This document shows, one piece after another, positions 47,216 to 60,345 of a stretch of 64,000 bases of DNA. The DNA is from Cunninghamella blakesleeana (Eukaryota; Mucoromycota; Mucoromycetes; Mucorales; Cunninghamellaceae). The position numbers and the translations under genes are program-made. The notes beneath the pieces were generated by a model. The model ran no database searches, was not told where the DNA came from, and was given only the letters and a program-made list of their open reading frames with translations. How positions within the stretch are numbered: position 1 is the stretch's first letter; every line of letters begins with the position of its first letter. The stretch lies in contig JAFCIZ010000001.1 of assembly GCA_017871115.1 (NCBI GenBank), forward strand, positions 3,391,501-3,455,500. The letters run 5' to 3'.

Positions 47216-47525
47216 TAAGTCAAGGGTGGTATTAGCAAATTTTTTTTTTAAAAAAAAATATAAAAAATATAAACTATTTTAAATGAAATTTTTTTAATGA
47301 TAAAATAGTATGTTGAATATTATAGTATATATAAATTAATCTATAAAAAAAAATACAAAAGAAAAGAAAAAAATAGGCACCTGAAACGATTTTTTTGAAA
47401 AAAAAAAAAAAAAATAGCGGGGCTTTAATTATTTTTTAATATAAAATTTAAACCTAATTTTTTTTTGCTTTCTCTCTTTTCACCTTTCTTTCTTTTTTAA
47501 AAAAAAACTTAATATTTTATCCTTT
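47216..47525. promoter_or_regulatory. divergent promoter of ceramide glucosyltransferase and FHA gene
   Basis: 310 bp between the two start codons, so both promoters lie here. A CT-rich block (47468-47497) is immediately upstream of the FHA gene. A/T homopolymers fill the rest. Confidence 0.5.
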
Positions 47526-48443
47526 ATGGGCAGTGTATATAATGCGACAACAAATGATACATATACATTAACAATCAATAAACCTTTAATACTTGGGAGA
47601 AGTGTGGTAAATAAAAGAGATATGCGTGTTAGTCGTTCTCATGGTAATTACTTTAGAAGGATTTATTATTAAAAAAGAAAAAAATACATTTATATTTGTA
47701 TTTTTAAACTATTTTTATTATGCAGTTCAAATAGTATTATTGGAAGATCAGCGCTGCTTTGTAAAAACAGTAAATAATTAAAGAAAATGATATGATAATA
47801 AATTTAATTTATTTTATATTACATTATTCTAATAAATCACTTTTTTAATATGAATAGTTATCACAAAATGCGTGTACTTTAGATAACGCTCTTTTACCCA
47901 AAAAAATAAATGATCAAGGAATAGAAGAAGGAGAAGAAGTCGAAGCTTTTGATGGTCAATGGATCCATTTATTACCGGTAACTTGGGAATATATAATAAT
48001 ACTTAAAGAAAGAATAACAGTAAAGGATAAAATAGTTATTTCTACTTACATTATTACTAATTTTTTATTATATTTGTATATAGAAAAGGTTATATCCATT
48101 TAAATTAAATTTACCAAAAAGATTAAATAATGAAACCTTGCCACCTAGAAAACCGTTATATCAGCAGAAAGAGGATATGGATAATGATACAGAAAGTGAA
48201 TCAGAAAACATTAATAGCAATAACAGTAACATTGATTTTAATGATGATAATGATGATGATGATGATGATGATGATGATGGTGAAGAAATGAACAACAATT
48301 ATAATTATAGTAACAATGAAAAAGTCAGGTATCATTATAGTAGTGATGAAGAGAGTAACGATATAGAAGATAATGATGAAAATGAAGATGATGATGACAG
48401 CATTATATCAACAGAGTCTAGTCTAGTTGGCGATGAAGTTTGA
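47526..48443 (+). CDS. FHA-domain protein with acidic C-terminal tail
   Basis: Predicted phosphothreonine-binding protein of 213 residues. Exons 47526-47643, 47726-47769, 47858-47977 and 48084-48443. FHA hallmarks: LILGRS (Gly24-Arg25), VSRSH (36-39, the SxxH motif) and the SQNACTLDN segment (Asn58). The N-terminal placement and the pattern GRS...R..VSRSHVQIVL recall the FHA domains of PNKP/aprataxin/APLF, which read CK2-phosphorylated repair scaffolds. Residues about 130-213 are an Asp/Glu/Ser/Asn tail with a run of nine Asp and several SDEE/SESE-type CK2 consensus sites. No catalytic domain follows, so this is an FHA-only adaptor. It is not tied to a named orthologue; the repair link is inference. 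Confidence 0.8.
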
Positions 48444-49229
48444 CCATATTTTTTTTAATGTTTATGATTCGCATTATTTATGTTTTGATGTCTTTTTTTT
48501 GTTTGTTTTTTAATATAAATATAATAAAAGAATATGATCTAATTTTCAACTGGTCTATCCAAATTTCATTTTTTGAGATTTTTTTTTTTTAAGCAGTTAT
48601 ATATATCTAAGTTATGTACTCAACTTAAATTTAAATTTATTTTCGTAGATAATAAATGAAATGAATATATATATATATATATATACATAGTTTAAAAACT
48701 AATTTTAACTTTTGAACTGGTAAAAAAAAAAAGTTAGGGTTGCTTAATAAAAAAGCTGAAATCAATGCAAGTTTAAATAAAGTAACAACAAAAATGATAA
48801 TCACGTACAAATAAAAAATAATTTCTTTCATAAATTGGTGATTTTATATACTATAGCTTGATATATGAGTAAAATCTGATAAAATTACCAAAACCGTTAG
48901 TACAAATTCAAGGTTATTGAATAGTTTTATATTATAATTATTATATTGAAGTATTTATTCTTTTTTTCCTGATTTAGCTTTTGCAAATGATAAAAATAAC
49001 AAGATTCTAATATATAATTTTAGATATTTAATAGATATTCATTAATAAGATATGAGAAAGAAAAAGAAAAAAAAATCACTAATATAATTTATTACTATTT
49101 TAAATACAAATTTTGAGAACAAATAAAATTACACTATCACATATATATGAATATAATTTCTCTTTTTCCTTTTCCCTTTTCCTTTTTTTTTTCTTTAATA
49201 AATAAATAAAATAAATAATTTAATTTAAA
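48444..49229. other. convergent intergenic region
   Basis: 786 bp between the FHA-gene stop and the SDR stop. AT-rich with an AT run at about 48667-48686 and a CT-rich stretch at 49159-49194. No gene seen. Confidence 0.6.
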
Positions 49230-50688
49230 TTAATGGAATTTTCCAGGAACAATAGGATGGGAAGATGATAAACCACCATCAACAGCAATAGCCTGGCCAT
49301 TTAAATAAGAAGCTTCATCACTAGCAATAAAAGCAACGACAGCAGCAATTTCAGGTGCAATACCATATCGTTTAGTAGGATTTAATTGTCCAATTTTATA
49401 AGAGGTACCTCTTTCACGAGCAAAGTCAAATGTTGGCTTGGTCATGCCAGTTTCAATTAATCCCTATTAATTATAATATATACATGTCAATTACCAAAAT
49501 AATAATAATAATCATATTATTATTATTATTATTATTATTGTTATAATTGTTATTATTATTATTATTTTAACATACTGGGCAAATGGCATTCACACGGATA
49601 TCAGTACCAGCTAATTGATAAGAACAAGTTTGGCATAAATTGATGACACTATAAAAGAGATTAAATAAATAAAATTAAATAATGTTATTATTACAGACTT
49701 TATGTGTATTATGATAATATTTATTATAATTATTATAGCTTACGCAGCTTTAGAAGCGGAATATTCAGGAGATCCGGCACCAGATCTTATACCAGCAACT
49801 ATTTATTAAAAATAAAAATAAAATAAAAATAAAATAAATAAAAATAAATAAAAATAATAAATAGATGTATCAGTATTCTAATTTAAAACCGTTTTTTAAT
49901 ACACACACACATATATATATATATATCGTATAAGTATATACCTGAAGCTGTACAAATAATAGATCCACCTGATTTTTCCTTTCCACCTTTACCAACTTCC
50001 TTCATAGCTAAACTAGCATACTTAATAGCAAGGAAGGCACTATTGAAATAAATAAAAAAATAACAGTAATAATAAAATATAATTAAATGGTATAATCATT
50101 AATAAAACATCAATACAAACACATACACGTTTATACGTAATATATACTTAATCAATATTTTACCTAAGAGCGTTAACACGCATAACTTCCATAAAAGATT
50201 CAGTATCTTCGGCATGTAAAGGAGAACCAGTAGCAATACCAGCGTTAGCAAAAAAGACATCCAAACGGCCATATTTGTCCATGGCTTCTTTCACAATAGC
50301 TTCTACAGCAGATTCAGAGCCGGCATCTAAAGCTTTAGGAATACAATCAATACCAAGTTGACGGATTTGTTTGGCTAATTCTTCTAAGTTAGTATCATAT
50401 AAATCAGTGACATAAATAGCTTTTGGCCCACGTTTAGCTAAAGCAAATACAGTAGCACGACTATATATAAAAAGCAATATAAAAAATAAAAAAAAAAGAC
50501 ATACAAGTATAAGCAAATAAGATATATTTATACACTTATTGAGTTTTCCTTTTATTTTACCCAATACCGAGAAGAGAGCCAGCTCCAGTAACAATACAAA
50601 CTTTATCTTTTAAAGAAGGACCAACACTTGATAAATGAGAAGCAAGTTGAGCAATACGTTGAGTAGCTTCTTGAGATTTGTTAGCCAT
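49230..50688 (-). CDS. short-chain dehydrogenase/reductase (classical SDR)
   Basis: NAD(P)-dependent oxidoreductase, 294 residues, six exons: 50688-50561, 50460-50164, 50039-49942, 49798-49744, 49648-49576 and 49463-49230. The Rossmann glycine motif is [12 protein letters not shown] (about 35-46), with two more residues than the usual TGxxxGxG spacing. Other motifs are the acidic VTDLYD after beta2, the NAGIATG block, catalytic Ser in IICTASVAG, and YSASK. The C-terminus has the typical [22 protein letters not shown]. The Asp after beta2 favours NAD over NADP. No signal peptide or TM segment is seen. Substrate is unknown; it resembles fungal SDRs of the 3-oxoacyl-reductase/glucose-dehydrogenase type. 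Confidence 0.88.
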
Positions 50689-51323
50689 TTTATTATTAAT
50701 AAATACTTGTAAAGGAAATAAAGAAATAAGGTATATGTATAAAAAAGAATGAAATAAAAAGAAAAAAGGTATTAAAAAAAAAACGATTTTATTTTTTTTA
50801 ACCTTTTTTTATATATAAGTTTTTTTTCCACACTTATAAAATTATAACACCGCATATAGAATCAAATTCATTAATAATTGATATTACCAAATTTAAAAAT
50901 CAATCCCCACACTCTTGATAGAAATAAAAAAGAAATACATGTTTATATTATAAAGTGATAATTGAAATAATTATATTTTAATAATAATGATTAATGTAAA
51001 CTAATATATAAAGTTGAGAGAAAAGCATAAATAATAACCAAAAAGGAAAACTACTTGTATTTACCTAAATGGTATTATTAATGAATAATAGGATGTAATA
51101 ATAAAAGGAAAGGACTGGGTTGAGGATTAAATAATAAATAGAATAAATTAAAGAGTGATGATATAAAAGAAAGTATTAAGCGATGATAATTGCATAGAAT
51201 TAATGTATATAAATATATAAAAAGGATATGATAACAATAATAAAATAATTTAGAATGGTAATGATAAATAATAAATATAACAAAATAAAATAAAAATAAA
51301 TTAGGTATTATTAAAAATGAGTT
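50689..51323. other. intergenic: SDR promoter and kinase 3' flank
   Basis: 635 bp of AT-rich spacer between two minus-strand genes. No coding exon or repeat worth naming. Confidence 0.6.
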
Positions 51324-54300
51324 CTAAAAACGAATAAAAGGCGATAATAAACGGCGTGTTGAATATTTTCGCTTTTTAGGTTTAGTAGGGATCTTCGTTG
51401 GATTGGATGAAAATCCATGTTGGTTTTGATCTACTTCTAAAGAAAAACGAAGGTCTAAATCTGGTCCTTCAAAATCAAGTTGAATATCAGATTCTGTTTG
51501 CAGTTCTTGTTGATGTTGTGGTTGTTGTTGTAAATGATGATGGTGTTGATCGAAAAGAAGATGTGGGTCATAAGGATCTTTACTTAAAAATTGGGTATCG
51601 GGTACATAAGAAGATGTATGTAATGAATCATCCATATGGTCATCCATGGTTGTGGTCGTAGAAGATGATGCATCAACGAGGAGGAGAGGTTTGGAAGGAG
51701 GAGGAGAGGTTAATAAAATATCATCGTGCGTATTTCTTCTTTTCACTGTGCGATCATGGTCATTATGAATTAATGGGGAATCTAATTGAAAACTACCCAC
51801 TTCAGAAAGTAAACTAATACTTCCTCTTTTACGAGCAGGTTGGAAGGTTGGACTAATTTTTTGTTTTTCACCGTCATTTTGAATCACTATTATATCCGTA
51901 TCATATGATGTCTGGTGGGGAGATGGTGTTGATATTTGCTCACTATTATTTCCATTATAATGATGATTATCAGTTGTATCCACTTCATCTATTATCATAT
52001 CATCCGTCATCATATTTATTTCCACTATATGTTGCTGTTGATCTACCATGTGATCTTCGGGTTCCTTTTCTTCGCGTTGTAGTTGTTGTTGTTCTCTCTC
52101 TACTTCCTCTTCTTCATCATCTACCTGTTGTATACTATCCAATTTAACAAAAGATTTCATTTTTGGTAAGAATCGATCATTGTTGTAAGTGTAACCTTCA
52201 AACACGTCCTGCATGTCATGAGTCAAATTTACTTGAGAACCCATAGGTGTTAATATAGTAGGCATATCCAAAAAGGTAGCATCAAAATTGGAAAAATCCG
52301 TTTGAGAGGATAATATTGGAACATAAGGAGGTTGTAGTTTTTGATGATATACATCATCCCATGAAATACCAGCAAAATAAGCATGTGATTTGATTTCCTG
52401 TACACCGCCCGCACCTAACCTTGTAGCAGGGTTACGATCCAAAATAGCTGTTAAGAAATCCACCGTTTCATAATCGAATTCGGGTAATCCATTTTCATCA
52501 GGTAAAGGAAATTCTAAAGGATCTTCCAATACACGTCGGTACATCTCCATATGATTATCTGCCCAAAAAGGTGTGATACCGGCCAGCATTTCAAATAATA
52601 TGGTACCATAACTCCAATGATCGATACCAAATGAATAAGGATCACCTGTTAAGACTTCTGGTGCCAAGTATTCTGCTGTCCCACAAAATGTTTCAGTATA
52701 GTCTGTCTTTACAAGCCATTTACTCAGCCCAAAATCTGTTAATACAACATGTCCTTGCTTGGTTAATAAGATGTTTTCAGGTTTCAAATCACGATAAAGA
52801 ATACCTAAACGATGTAATTCCCCAATCCCTTCGATCATCTCAGCAGCATAAAATCTAGTTCTTTCCTTGGAGAAGGTCATGCAGGTACTCATTTGGGTAG
52901 CTAAATCACCTCCACAATAGTAGTCGGTCACAAGGTAAAGTCTATAAGTGTCTTGGAATGCAAGGTATAATTTGGCTAAATTAGGATGTCGGATATCTGC
53001 CAATGTTGCCAAAATTTCTCTTTCTGTCAAAGAATGAGTAATTTCTCTTTGTTCAATAACTAATTCTTTGACAATACTTTTTAATGCATAAAGTTCATGG
53101 TTTATGTTAGATCTAACCAAAAATACCTATTTTTTTTTTTTTTTAAAAAAAAGAAAAGAACAAAAGGAAAAAAAAAGAGTGAGAAAAAAAAATATAAATA
53201 AATAATTATGCATAGATACATTATCTTATTTTTATTGTCGTTTTTTTTTTGATTTTTTTTTTTTTTTTTACCTTGCCCATACAGCCTTTTCCAAGAACAG
53301 TAATCATTTCAAAATAATCAAGAGGGAAGATAGCTGAAGTGTTGTATTTTTCCATTGTAACTTCTTGAACTGGCTCTACCACATTAGCAGGTAAAGAAGG
53401 AATAGAGTCATTTCTACCAAGTAAATCATCTAAAGTAACCATATCATCTTTAACGGATAATCTTCTAGCTTTGCTATTTGAAATTGAAGAGGAAGAAGAG
53501 GAAGAGGATAATGATGTTGATGAAGTATCTGCTATTATACCTTGATGATTCTTATTGTCATTATTAGTAGCATGATCATTGTTAGGAATAGTGATTATAG
53601 CCTGCTCTTCAGAATTTATTTCATTAGATCTTTCTTGTTTATTATCATTATTATCATTATCGTTATTTATTATTTTATCTAAAGAAGATGATTGTATTGA
53701 TTTTTTAGATGAATTAATAATAGGCGTATCAATGTGATTATTATTGTTATTATTATTATTATCTAGTGTAGTTGATGTTGTACAATGTTGTTTAGGATCC
53801 TGTTGAATTTGTTTCTGTACTACAATAAGGTCTGAGCTTTTTGATGGTGTAGAAGAAGTGGATGGGGCGGTAGAAGAGGAGGCGGAGGAAGAATGAATAT
53901 TAGTCAAGTGTAATGGTTTCGTAGGTAATTTTTGATCTTCATCCCGTTGAATAGAGAGAAAATCACGTAATATAGTAGATTGACGTACAATAGGATTTTG
54001 TAAACATTGATTTAAATATTTTTCCACTTTTTCAGAATTGGTTTTCTTTCTTCTTGAGTGGCCATGGTGTTGAGAAGATAAAGAAGTAAAAAGTTGTTTA
54101 ATGCTACTTCGTCGTTTTGTTCTAGACGTTTTTTGATTTTTATGCTCTGTTAAAGTAGGAAACTGAATTTTTACTTTATGATAGTGACATTTTATCTGTT
54201 GTATATAAAAATATAGTACATGATGATAATGATAAAAAATAAAAGATTAAAAAAAAATGAATTATTTATCATGTGATTTCTTATTATTATCAGGATTTTT

Positions 54301-54587
54301 TTTTGTTACCAGTTGGTCAAATTCAACCAAGTCAGGAATATATCGGACCAAAGAGAGTACATAAGTATCAGTATGAACAATTATATTGAGCAACTATAAA
54401 AATAATTATTATTTATAATCCATTTTATTATTATTATTATTATTATTATTAAATATGTGTCAAACTATATTTATATGATTAAGATGATTTATTATATTAC
54501 CTGTAAAGATCGCATAGTTGATGTACTGTCTGTTACAATTGCCGTGGTTTCAATAACGGCAATCGAAGTTGGTCTGTCCATTACCAT
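51324..54587 (-). CDS. PX-domain AGC protein kinase (SGK/Sch9-like)
   Basis: Ser/Thr kinase of the AGC group with a predicted lipid-binding PX region. Exons 54587-54501, 54393-54310, 54195-53272 and 53126-51324, 967 codons including stop (first Met in frame; Met3 is the alternative). Residues 1-150 fit a divergent PX domain (TYVLSLVRYIPDLVEFDQL ... FPTLTEH ... KVEKYLNQCLQNPIVRQ). A long Ser/Asn-rich linker follows (about 160-340). The kinase domain spans about 350-620: G-loop VLGKGCMGKV, catalytic YRDLKPENILL, LTDFGLSKW, activation loop TETFCGTAEYLAPEV (PDK1-type Thr), GIDHWSYGTILFEML. The C-tail has a turn-motif-like TILTPM and a hydrophobic-motif-like FEGYTY. A Gln/His-rich disordered C-terminus ends the protein. 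PX plus AGC recalls SGK3; upstream inputs are unknown. Confidence 0.87.
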
Positions 54588-56382
54588 GGAATATTTGAAT
54601 ATAAGAAAAAATTAGGAAAAAAAAGAAGTGTAAATGGTATTTATGATTTGACAGAATTAATAAAGGGGTAATAGATAAAAAAAGAGAAGAATTGCGGAAA
54701 GAAAGTGTTAAAAAAGGTTTTTTTTTAAAAGAGGTGAATTTAAAAAAAATGTTGAAATTCCGACACTAAAAAAATTCGTTCTGATACAAATATTTTTATA
54801 GTGATCGATCCAAATAAAGATATCACCTATAAATATTAATATAAACAATTTATATTTAATAAAATCACTATATTTATGAAAAAATAAATAACAATTGAAA
54901 AAAAAAAAATTTCTTACTTACACTATCCAAAATAGATTATTAAAGTGAATATCTTACGATAATAAAGGAAAAATAAAGGAAGGAAAAAGAATAAAAAAAG
55001 TGTCGAAATAAAAAAAAAAGGGAAAAATAAAGGAAGGAATTGAATAAACGATGGTTAATTTTTGATTATTTTTTTTTTAACAGAAGCAAATAAGCTTCCA
55101 AGAGCTTTTGTTATAAAAAAAAATGATAAAGAAAAAGAGAAAGAAAAAAGAAAAGAAAAAGAAAAAGAAAAAAGGAGCAGGTGGTTATTTGAAAAATGAT
55201 AATATATTATTCGGACATCTAAAAAAAAAAGGTTTGTCAAACATTATCATATATATTACTTTTTTTTAAATATATATAATGAAAAAATGCCACTCCTTCA
55301 TTCAAATAAGTAAAGGAGAATCTAGTCACGCCACTCTTCCACATGGTTATTTTATATTAGAATAAGGGAGATTTCTATGTAAATGTGGATAGGATATAAT
55401 AAAAAAATCTATTAGCTCTTATTGAGTTTAGGATAAATTATCTTCCTTGATTTTACGTCAACTAAATAAATAGAACAAGGAATTAGAGACAAAACGAAAA
55501 ACTTGTTGGTGTTGGTCAAATATTGTATCAAAATATTCTTGGTTAAAATCCAGTGGTATTATATTAAAAAACTCCACCTAAGTCAAACTGAATATCAAGT
55601 ATAATTCGAGAAATAAACGAGAAATAAAATAATGATATATGCACGGATTATATCTATTCATGCAGATCATCGATGTTTCATAATTTTTAAGCCAAGTCCA
55701 GGAATATACTTTATTTTTAAATTTCAATAAATATCAAGAAAGGTAGCCTTTTATCTTAAATAGATAGCAATTATTTAATTCTGAAGGCTTTTTTTAAAAA
55801 TTTCTGTTGGGTTAAATTTGTAGTTCTCGGTGCGCTGAGTTGTATTTAAAAATTATATGAAAAAAAAAGATCTACCAAAGGTTTTTGGATCTTTATATAT
55901 ATATGTTATTTGATACTACTATATATAAATCAACAATAATAGTAAAAGATGAATAAGGAAAAACATGTTTATATATGTTTATATATATGCATAATGAAGA
56001 ATAAAATGTTACCAAGAAATGATATATTTTACATTGTTCCAAGTTTTTATCAATTTATATGAGAATATTAAGTTGCGATAAGCGCTTAGTGTGAAAACCT
56101 TCTTTATTTTTATTTTTTTTTATGTGTGGCTGCTTTATATATAATTATTTATTAAATTTTTATTTTTTGTTTCTTTTGATACTTTGTATAATGCGTATTC
56201 AACTCTAAATTTTTGCTTTTTGAAAAATAAACTCGATCGCATTTGAAATAATTATATGCTGGGTTTAAAATACAGTCTTTATTAAATTTTCAGCTTTCAG
56301 TTATTTTTTCTTTTACCCTCTTCGCCTTTTCTCTCTCTAAGCTTCATTTTTTATATACAAAACTATTATATACTCTTAAAAA
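54588..56382. promoter_or_regulatory. divergent intergenic region between kinase and TRS31
   Basis: 1.8 kb with both promoters. AT-rich; 55055-55240 gives a low-complexity frame from AAAG repeats that I reject. A CT-rich stretch (56306-56342) lies just before the TRS31 start. Nothing else identified. Confidence 0.5.
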
Positions 56383-57443
56383 ATGAGTGATCCAAATAGT
56401 ATGTCTCGTAGTTCAACAAACACATCCATTTATTCTGAGCAACGTATACAACGAGGAAAAAGTATTCTTGATCGTAATTTAAATAAAACTCGTGGAGCAG
56501 AAGTAAAAATAAAACAGTATAAACATAAAAACTAGTAACATAAGCATATTGTGAATATTGATATACAACTTCTTTTAATATAGGTCAGTCTTAGTGCGCA
56601 ATCCTTTTTATTTTCAGAGATGCTTCAATATACCCAAAAACGTGTTAATGGAATTCAAGATTTGGAAAGAAAGTAATAAAACATATTTCAATTGAGCATA
56701 ACACAAATATATAAATACAAGAAAAAAAAAAAAATAGATGCTTATTATTATTATTATAATTCTTTTTTTTTTTTTTTTTTTGATTATTATTATTATCTAT
56801 CTTTTAACCTACTTATAGACTTAATGAATTTGGTTATCGTGTTGGAACACGTATGTTAGAACTTTTGACTTGGCGTGAAAAAGTAGCGAAAAGAGAAACT
56901 CGAGTTCTTGGTGTATTATATTTTATTCATAATGTTGTATGGAAGTCTTTATTTGGGAAACAAGCTGACTCTTTAGAAAAAAGTACTGAAAACGAGGATG
57001 AATGTAAGATAATTAATTAAAATAATAACATTGTTAATAAAAAATGAGATGATAATGTAAATTGGCATTTTAACTTGATGGGATATTAACAGGTTATCTA
57101 TCTTTTTCTATTTATATATTTATAGATATGATTTCTGATAATGATCCTATATTATCTCGCTATATATCGGTTCCTAAGGAATTATCTCAATTAAATTGTA
57201 ATGCTTTCATTGCTGGTATTGTTGAAGCGTGCTTAGATGGATATCAATTTGTAAGTACCTTTTTTTAAAATTAGTTTTATGGATAATAGATCAAATGCTA
57301 ATATATATATGAAATTATTAAAAAAAACATAGCCTGCAAGAGTAACAGCACACACAGTACCAATTGATGGATACCCACAGCGAACAACCATATTAATAAA
57401 GTTGGATAAAGAAGTGTTACAACGTGAAGAGTTATTAAAATAA
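56383..57443 (+). CDS. trs31: TRAPP complex subunit 5 (Trs31/TRAPPC5)
   Basis: Core subunit of the TRAPP complexes, the GEF/tether for Ypt1/Rab1 in ER-Golgi traffic. Five exons: 56383-56502, 56584-56672, 56819-57003, 57126-57250 and 57333-57443, 209 residues (family usually 180-280). The Bet3-like fold is evident: [51 protein letters not shown], then [37 protein letters not shown] and [14 protein letters not shown] at the end. The exon 3 to 4 junction carries an acidic insert (STENEDEY). All phases agree. Its stop is 159 bp from the eIF2D stop, tail to tail. Confidence 0.95.
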
Positions 57444-57602
57444 TATAGTTTATAATTACAATTACATATATTAATATTGTTATTGTTATTTTTAAAGTTT
57501 ATTTATTATTATATTCAGGAATTTTGTTGTATATAAAAATAAAATAAAATATGTATTTATTTACATAATGAAGTAATTTTGGGATGAACTATGTAGATAC
57601 TT

Positions 57603-59614
57603 TTATTTTTTATTTTTACCCTTCTTGGAGGTCTTATCATCAACTAAAACGAATTTTTTTGGAACGCCTTTTTTTAGTAAAAGTTCAGAGATATTTTTAA
57701 TTTGAGGACCTTGAACCATGATTTCATATAAAGGAGCTTTAGGACTTGTACCATGAATTTGATTACCTATTTTTATTAATAAATAAATATATAAAATAGA
57801 TAGAATAAAAATTAATATTTTAATATCCAAAATTATTACAAGTTCATATTATTTCATCTCTCTCTTTTTATTTTTATACTTACTTGTGGCACTACTAGCA
57901 CAGAGTTTTGTTAATTCTTTACATAGATCATCGATTTCCAAACCAAATGCTTCCATGCCTGTCATTTTTGTCACCGTTTTTCTACCTTGACGAATTTCTT
58001 GGATCACATTAATTGATTTTGGATTGCCTTTTTTTAATACTGGTTCTTTATTTGGTAAAGTAACTAAATGGAATGGCTGCATTTTTGGTAATAGTCTATT
58101 ATTAATAGTAAAAACAATAATATTATTAAATACATTTAACAACCCAGCTATATAATTTTTATATACATTTTCATATTAATAAAATTGTATAGGTATTACC
58201 TTTGTATGATTTGATCTCGTCCTAGTTTATTTATTGTTTGATATTCAGATTTATTAAGGATAGCATCAGTCAATAAAGGGTCAATTATAATCATCCTAGC
58301 GTTATATAAAGTTAAAAATAGTAATATTAGTTAAACGTCGTGGGCTATTATTGTATTATACTATTTTTTGTTAATCATATTTCACTTACTTTTGATTTTT
58401 TGGATCCACCAAGTTTTCAATTTTAATATAATCCAAGATAACTTGTCTGATTTCTTGTGCAGTATATAATTTACTAGTATCATGTTTTGCAGCATTGAAT
58501 AAAGCAATAAGAGAGTTATCTGTTGGTTTATATAAATCAGTAATTTGTATTTGTTCTGCCGAGGTTGAATTTTCTGCGTTACTATTAGATTTATTATTCT
58601 GCTGTTGATCATTATTATTAGCTGCATTTTGATGTTGTTGATCCATAATACTTTCTACTGTTTTATAAGGTGAGAGATTTTGTAAACTAAAGGAGTAATA
58701 GGATAATATATAGTAATAAATATAAATATATATATAAAAGTTAGAGAAATAACATATATATATATAATACAATTCATTATATTTGATTGTATAAGAGTAT
58801 TCCTATTATTATCGATATACATACCTAGGGTGGGACCAGTTGATGGATGTAACGCTTGATTCACCGCGTTGTTCCTTCACTTTAAGTAAACCTGATTTTT
58901 CCATCACTTTCAAAAACTTTTGGAGCTTTTTCCAGCTTGATTTCTTAATATCCACTTCCATACCACCATCACGGGGTCTACTGGGTAATATATAAGCTGT
59001 ATATAGAGACGATGCTGATATAGGTAGAACTGAAGTTGCTTTTTCTTTAGTTAATTTAAATAGTAAGCCTTGATAAAGTGATTTCTTTAATAATTCATCG
59101 ATTTCTATATAAATAAATTAAAAAAAAAAAAGAAGAAAGGAAAAATAATTAGTCGAGGTTGTCATTTAAATCAAGGTTATTCTGATTATTATGATTTTAA
59201 AATAATCTTTACCATTTGTAGTATAATTTTTGGAGAATGTATTTTGTTGCGGTTGTTTATTGGTCGTTGATTCTGAAGTAGAAACATTCAAGTTGTCTTG
59301 TTGATCAGCGTTATCTTCATTCTTTTCTTCATTATGTTCCTTTTCTTCCTCTTCATCTCTTTCCCCAGTGTCATCGTCGTCATCGGATAATTCTTTCATT
59401 TCTGGTGGATCAGATTTATCGCCCATTGACCATAGAAAATCTTGATAAACGTGTATAATCAAAACTGCTTTTCCTTTCATTCCAGAACGTAACTTGATAT
59501 CAGAGCTTGATAGTGCCATTGTACCAATAGCTAAAGGAAATCTAATGAAAATAGTTTAAAATATAAAGTGATAATAATGTTATTTTAAATCATTTTATAA
59601 GTTGTGCTCTTATG

Positions 59615-59647
<33 letters not shown>

Positions 59648-60345
59648 CTATGTATATTTTCTTACTTATATCCTTTAACAGTAATAGCGACAAGGTCGCC
59701 TTGATTAACATTAGGCAAAGTGCCATCTAAACTGACTAAGCCCGGTATCATCAAATCTAAAAATATATAATATAAATATTTATTTTTAATATTAAAATAT
59801 TTATATGCTAAAAATAAGTACATAAATTATATTTGATTATATATATATATATATATATATATACCTGCGCCATCCATCAATTTACGAACAACTGGACCCC
59901 AGGTATAAAGAGTTGGAAGTATATTTGGATATTCCCATAAAGTATACACTAAGTGATAAGTAATATAAATAAAATAAAATAATGAAAGATAAAAGATGAA
60001 TATAGTGAGTATAATAAATATAAAATAAAAATGATCATGGACTCTTTTTAATATTTTTATCATGATTATAATGATTATTATTACATTACCTGTTGGAATA
60101 GGTGGTAGATCTAATAGTTTAATCCATAATGGTTTATTATCAGCAACGTAGACTGTGCCAGGTTGATCTATATGACTAGTGAATTTAGCACACTGAAGCG
60201 TGTCAGGCATAAGATGTTTATTTTCTTGAGTACATTTTTCTTTTAAACTTGGATAGGCTTCATAAGTTTCATTTTGGAATTTTCTTCTATCAGAAGATCT
60301 TAAAGGACTAAAAGACTTTAAAGTTGCTAAAGGTTTTTTAAACAT
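57603..60345 (-). CDS. tma64: eIF2D/ligatin (Tma64) ribosome recycling/initiation factor
   Basis: Acts on post-termination 40S subunits, releasing tRNA and mRNA, with GTP-independent tRNA delivery in vitro. Nine exons: 60345-60090, 59948-59865, 59756-59666, 59541-59213, 59104-58825, 58686-58390, 58295-58200, 58095-57884 and 57766-57603; 602 residues, close to other eIF2D proteins. Order: N-terminal pre-PUA (MFKKPLATLKSFSPLRSSDRR, starting exon 1), PUA domain (about 110-180, KGYKFPLAIGTMALSSSDI), an acidic linker, a winged-helix part with GGMEVDIKKSSWKKLQKFLK, a SWIB/MDM2-like part (YKPTDNSLIALFNAA), and the C-terminal SUI1 domain (GRKTVTKMTGMEAFGLEID). A Gln/Asn-rich insert precedes SWIB. The last residues are Lys-rich. 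Exon phases are consistent throughout. Confidence 0.94.
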
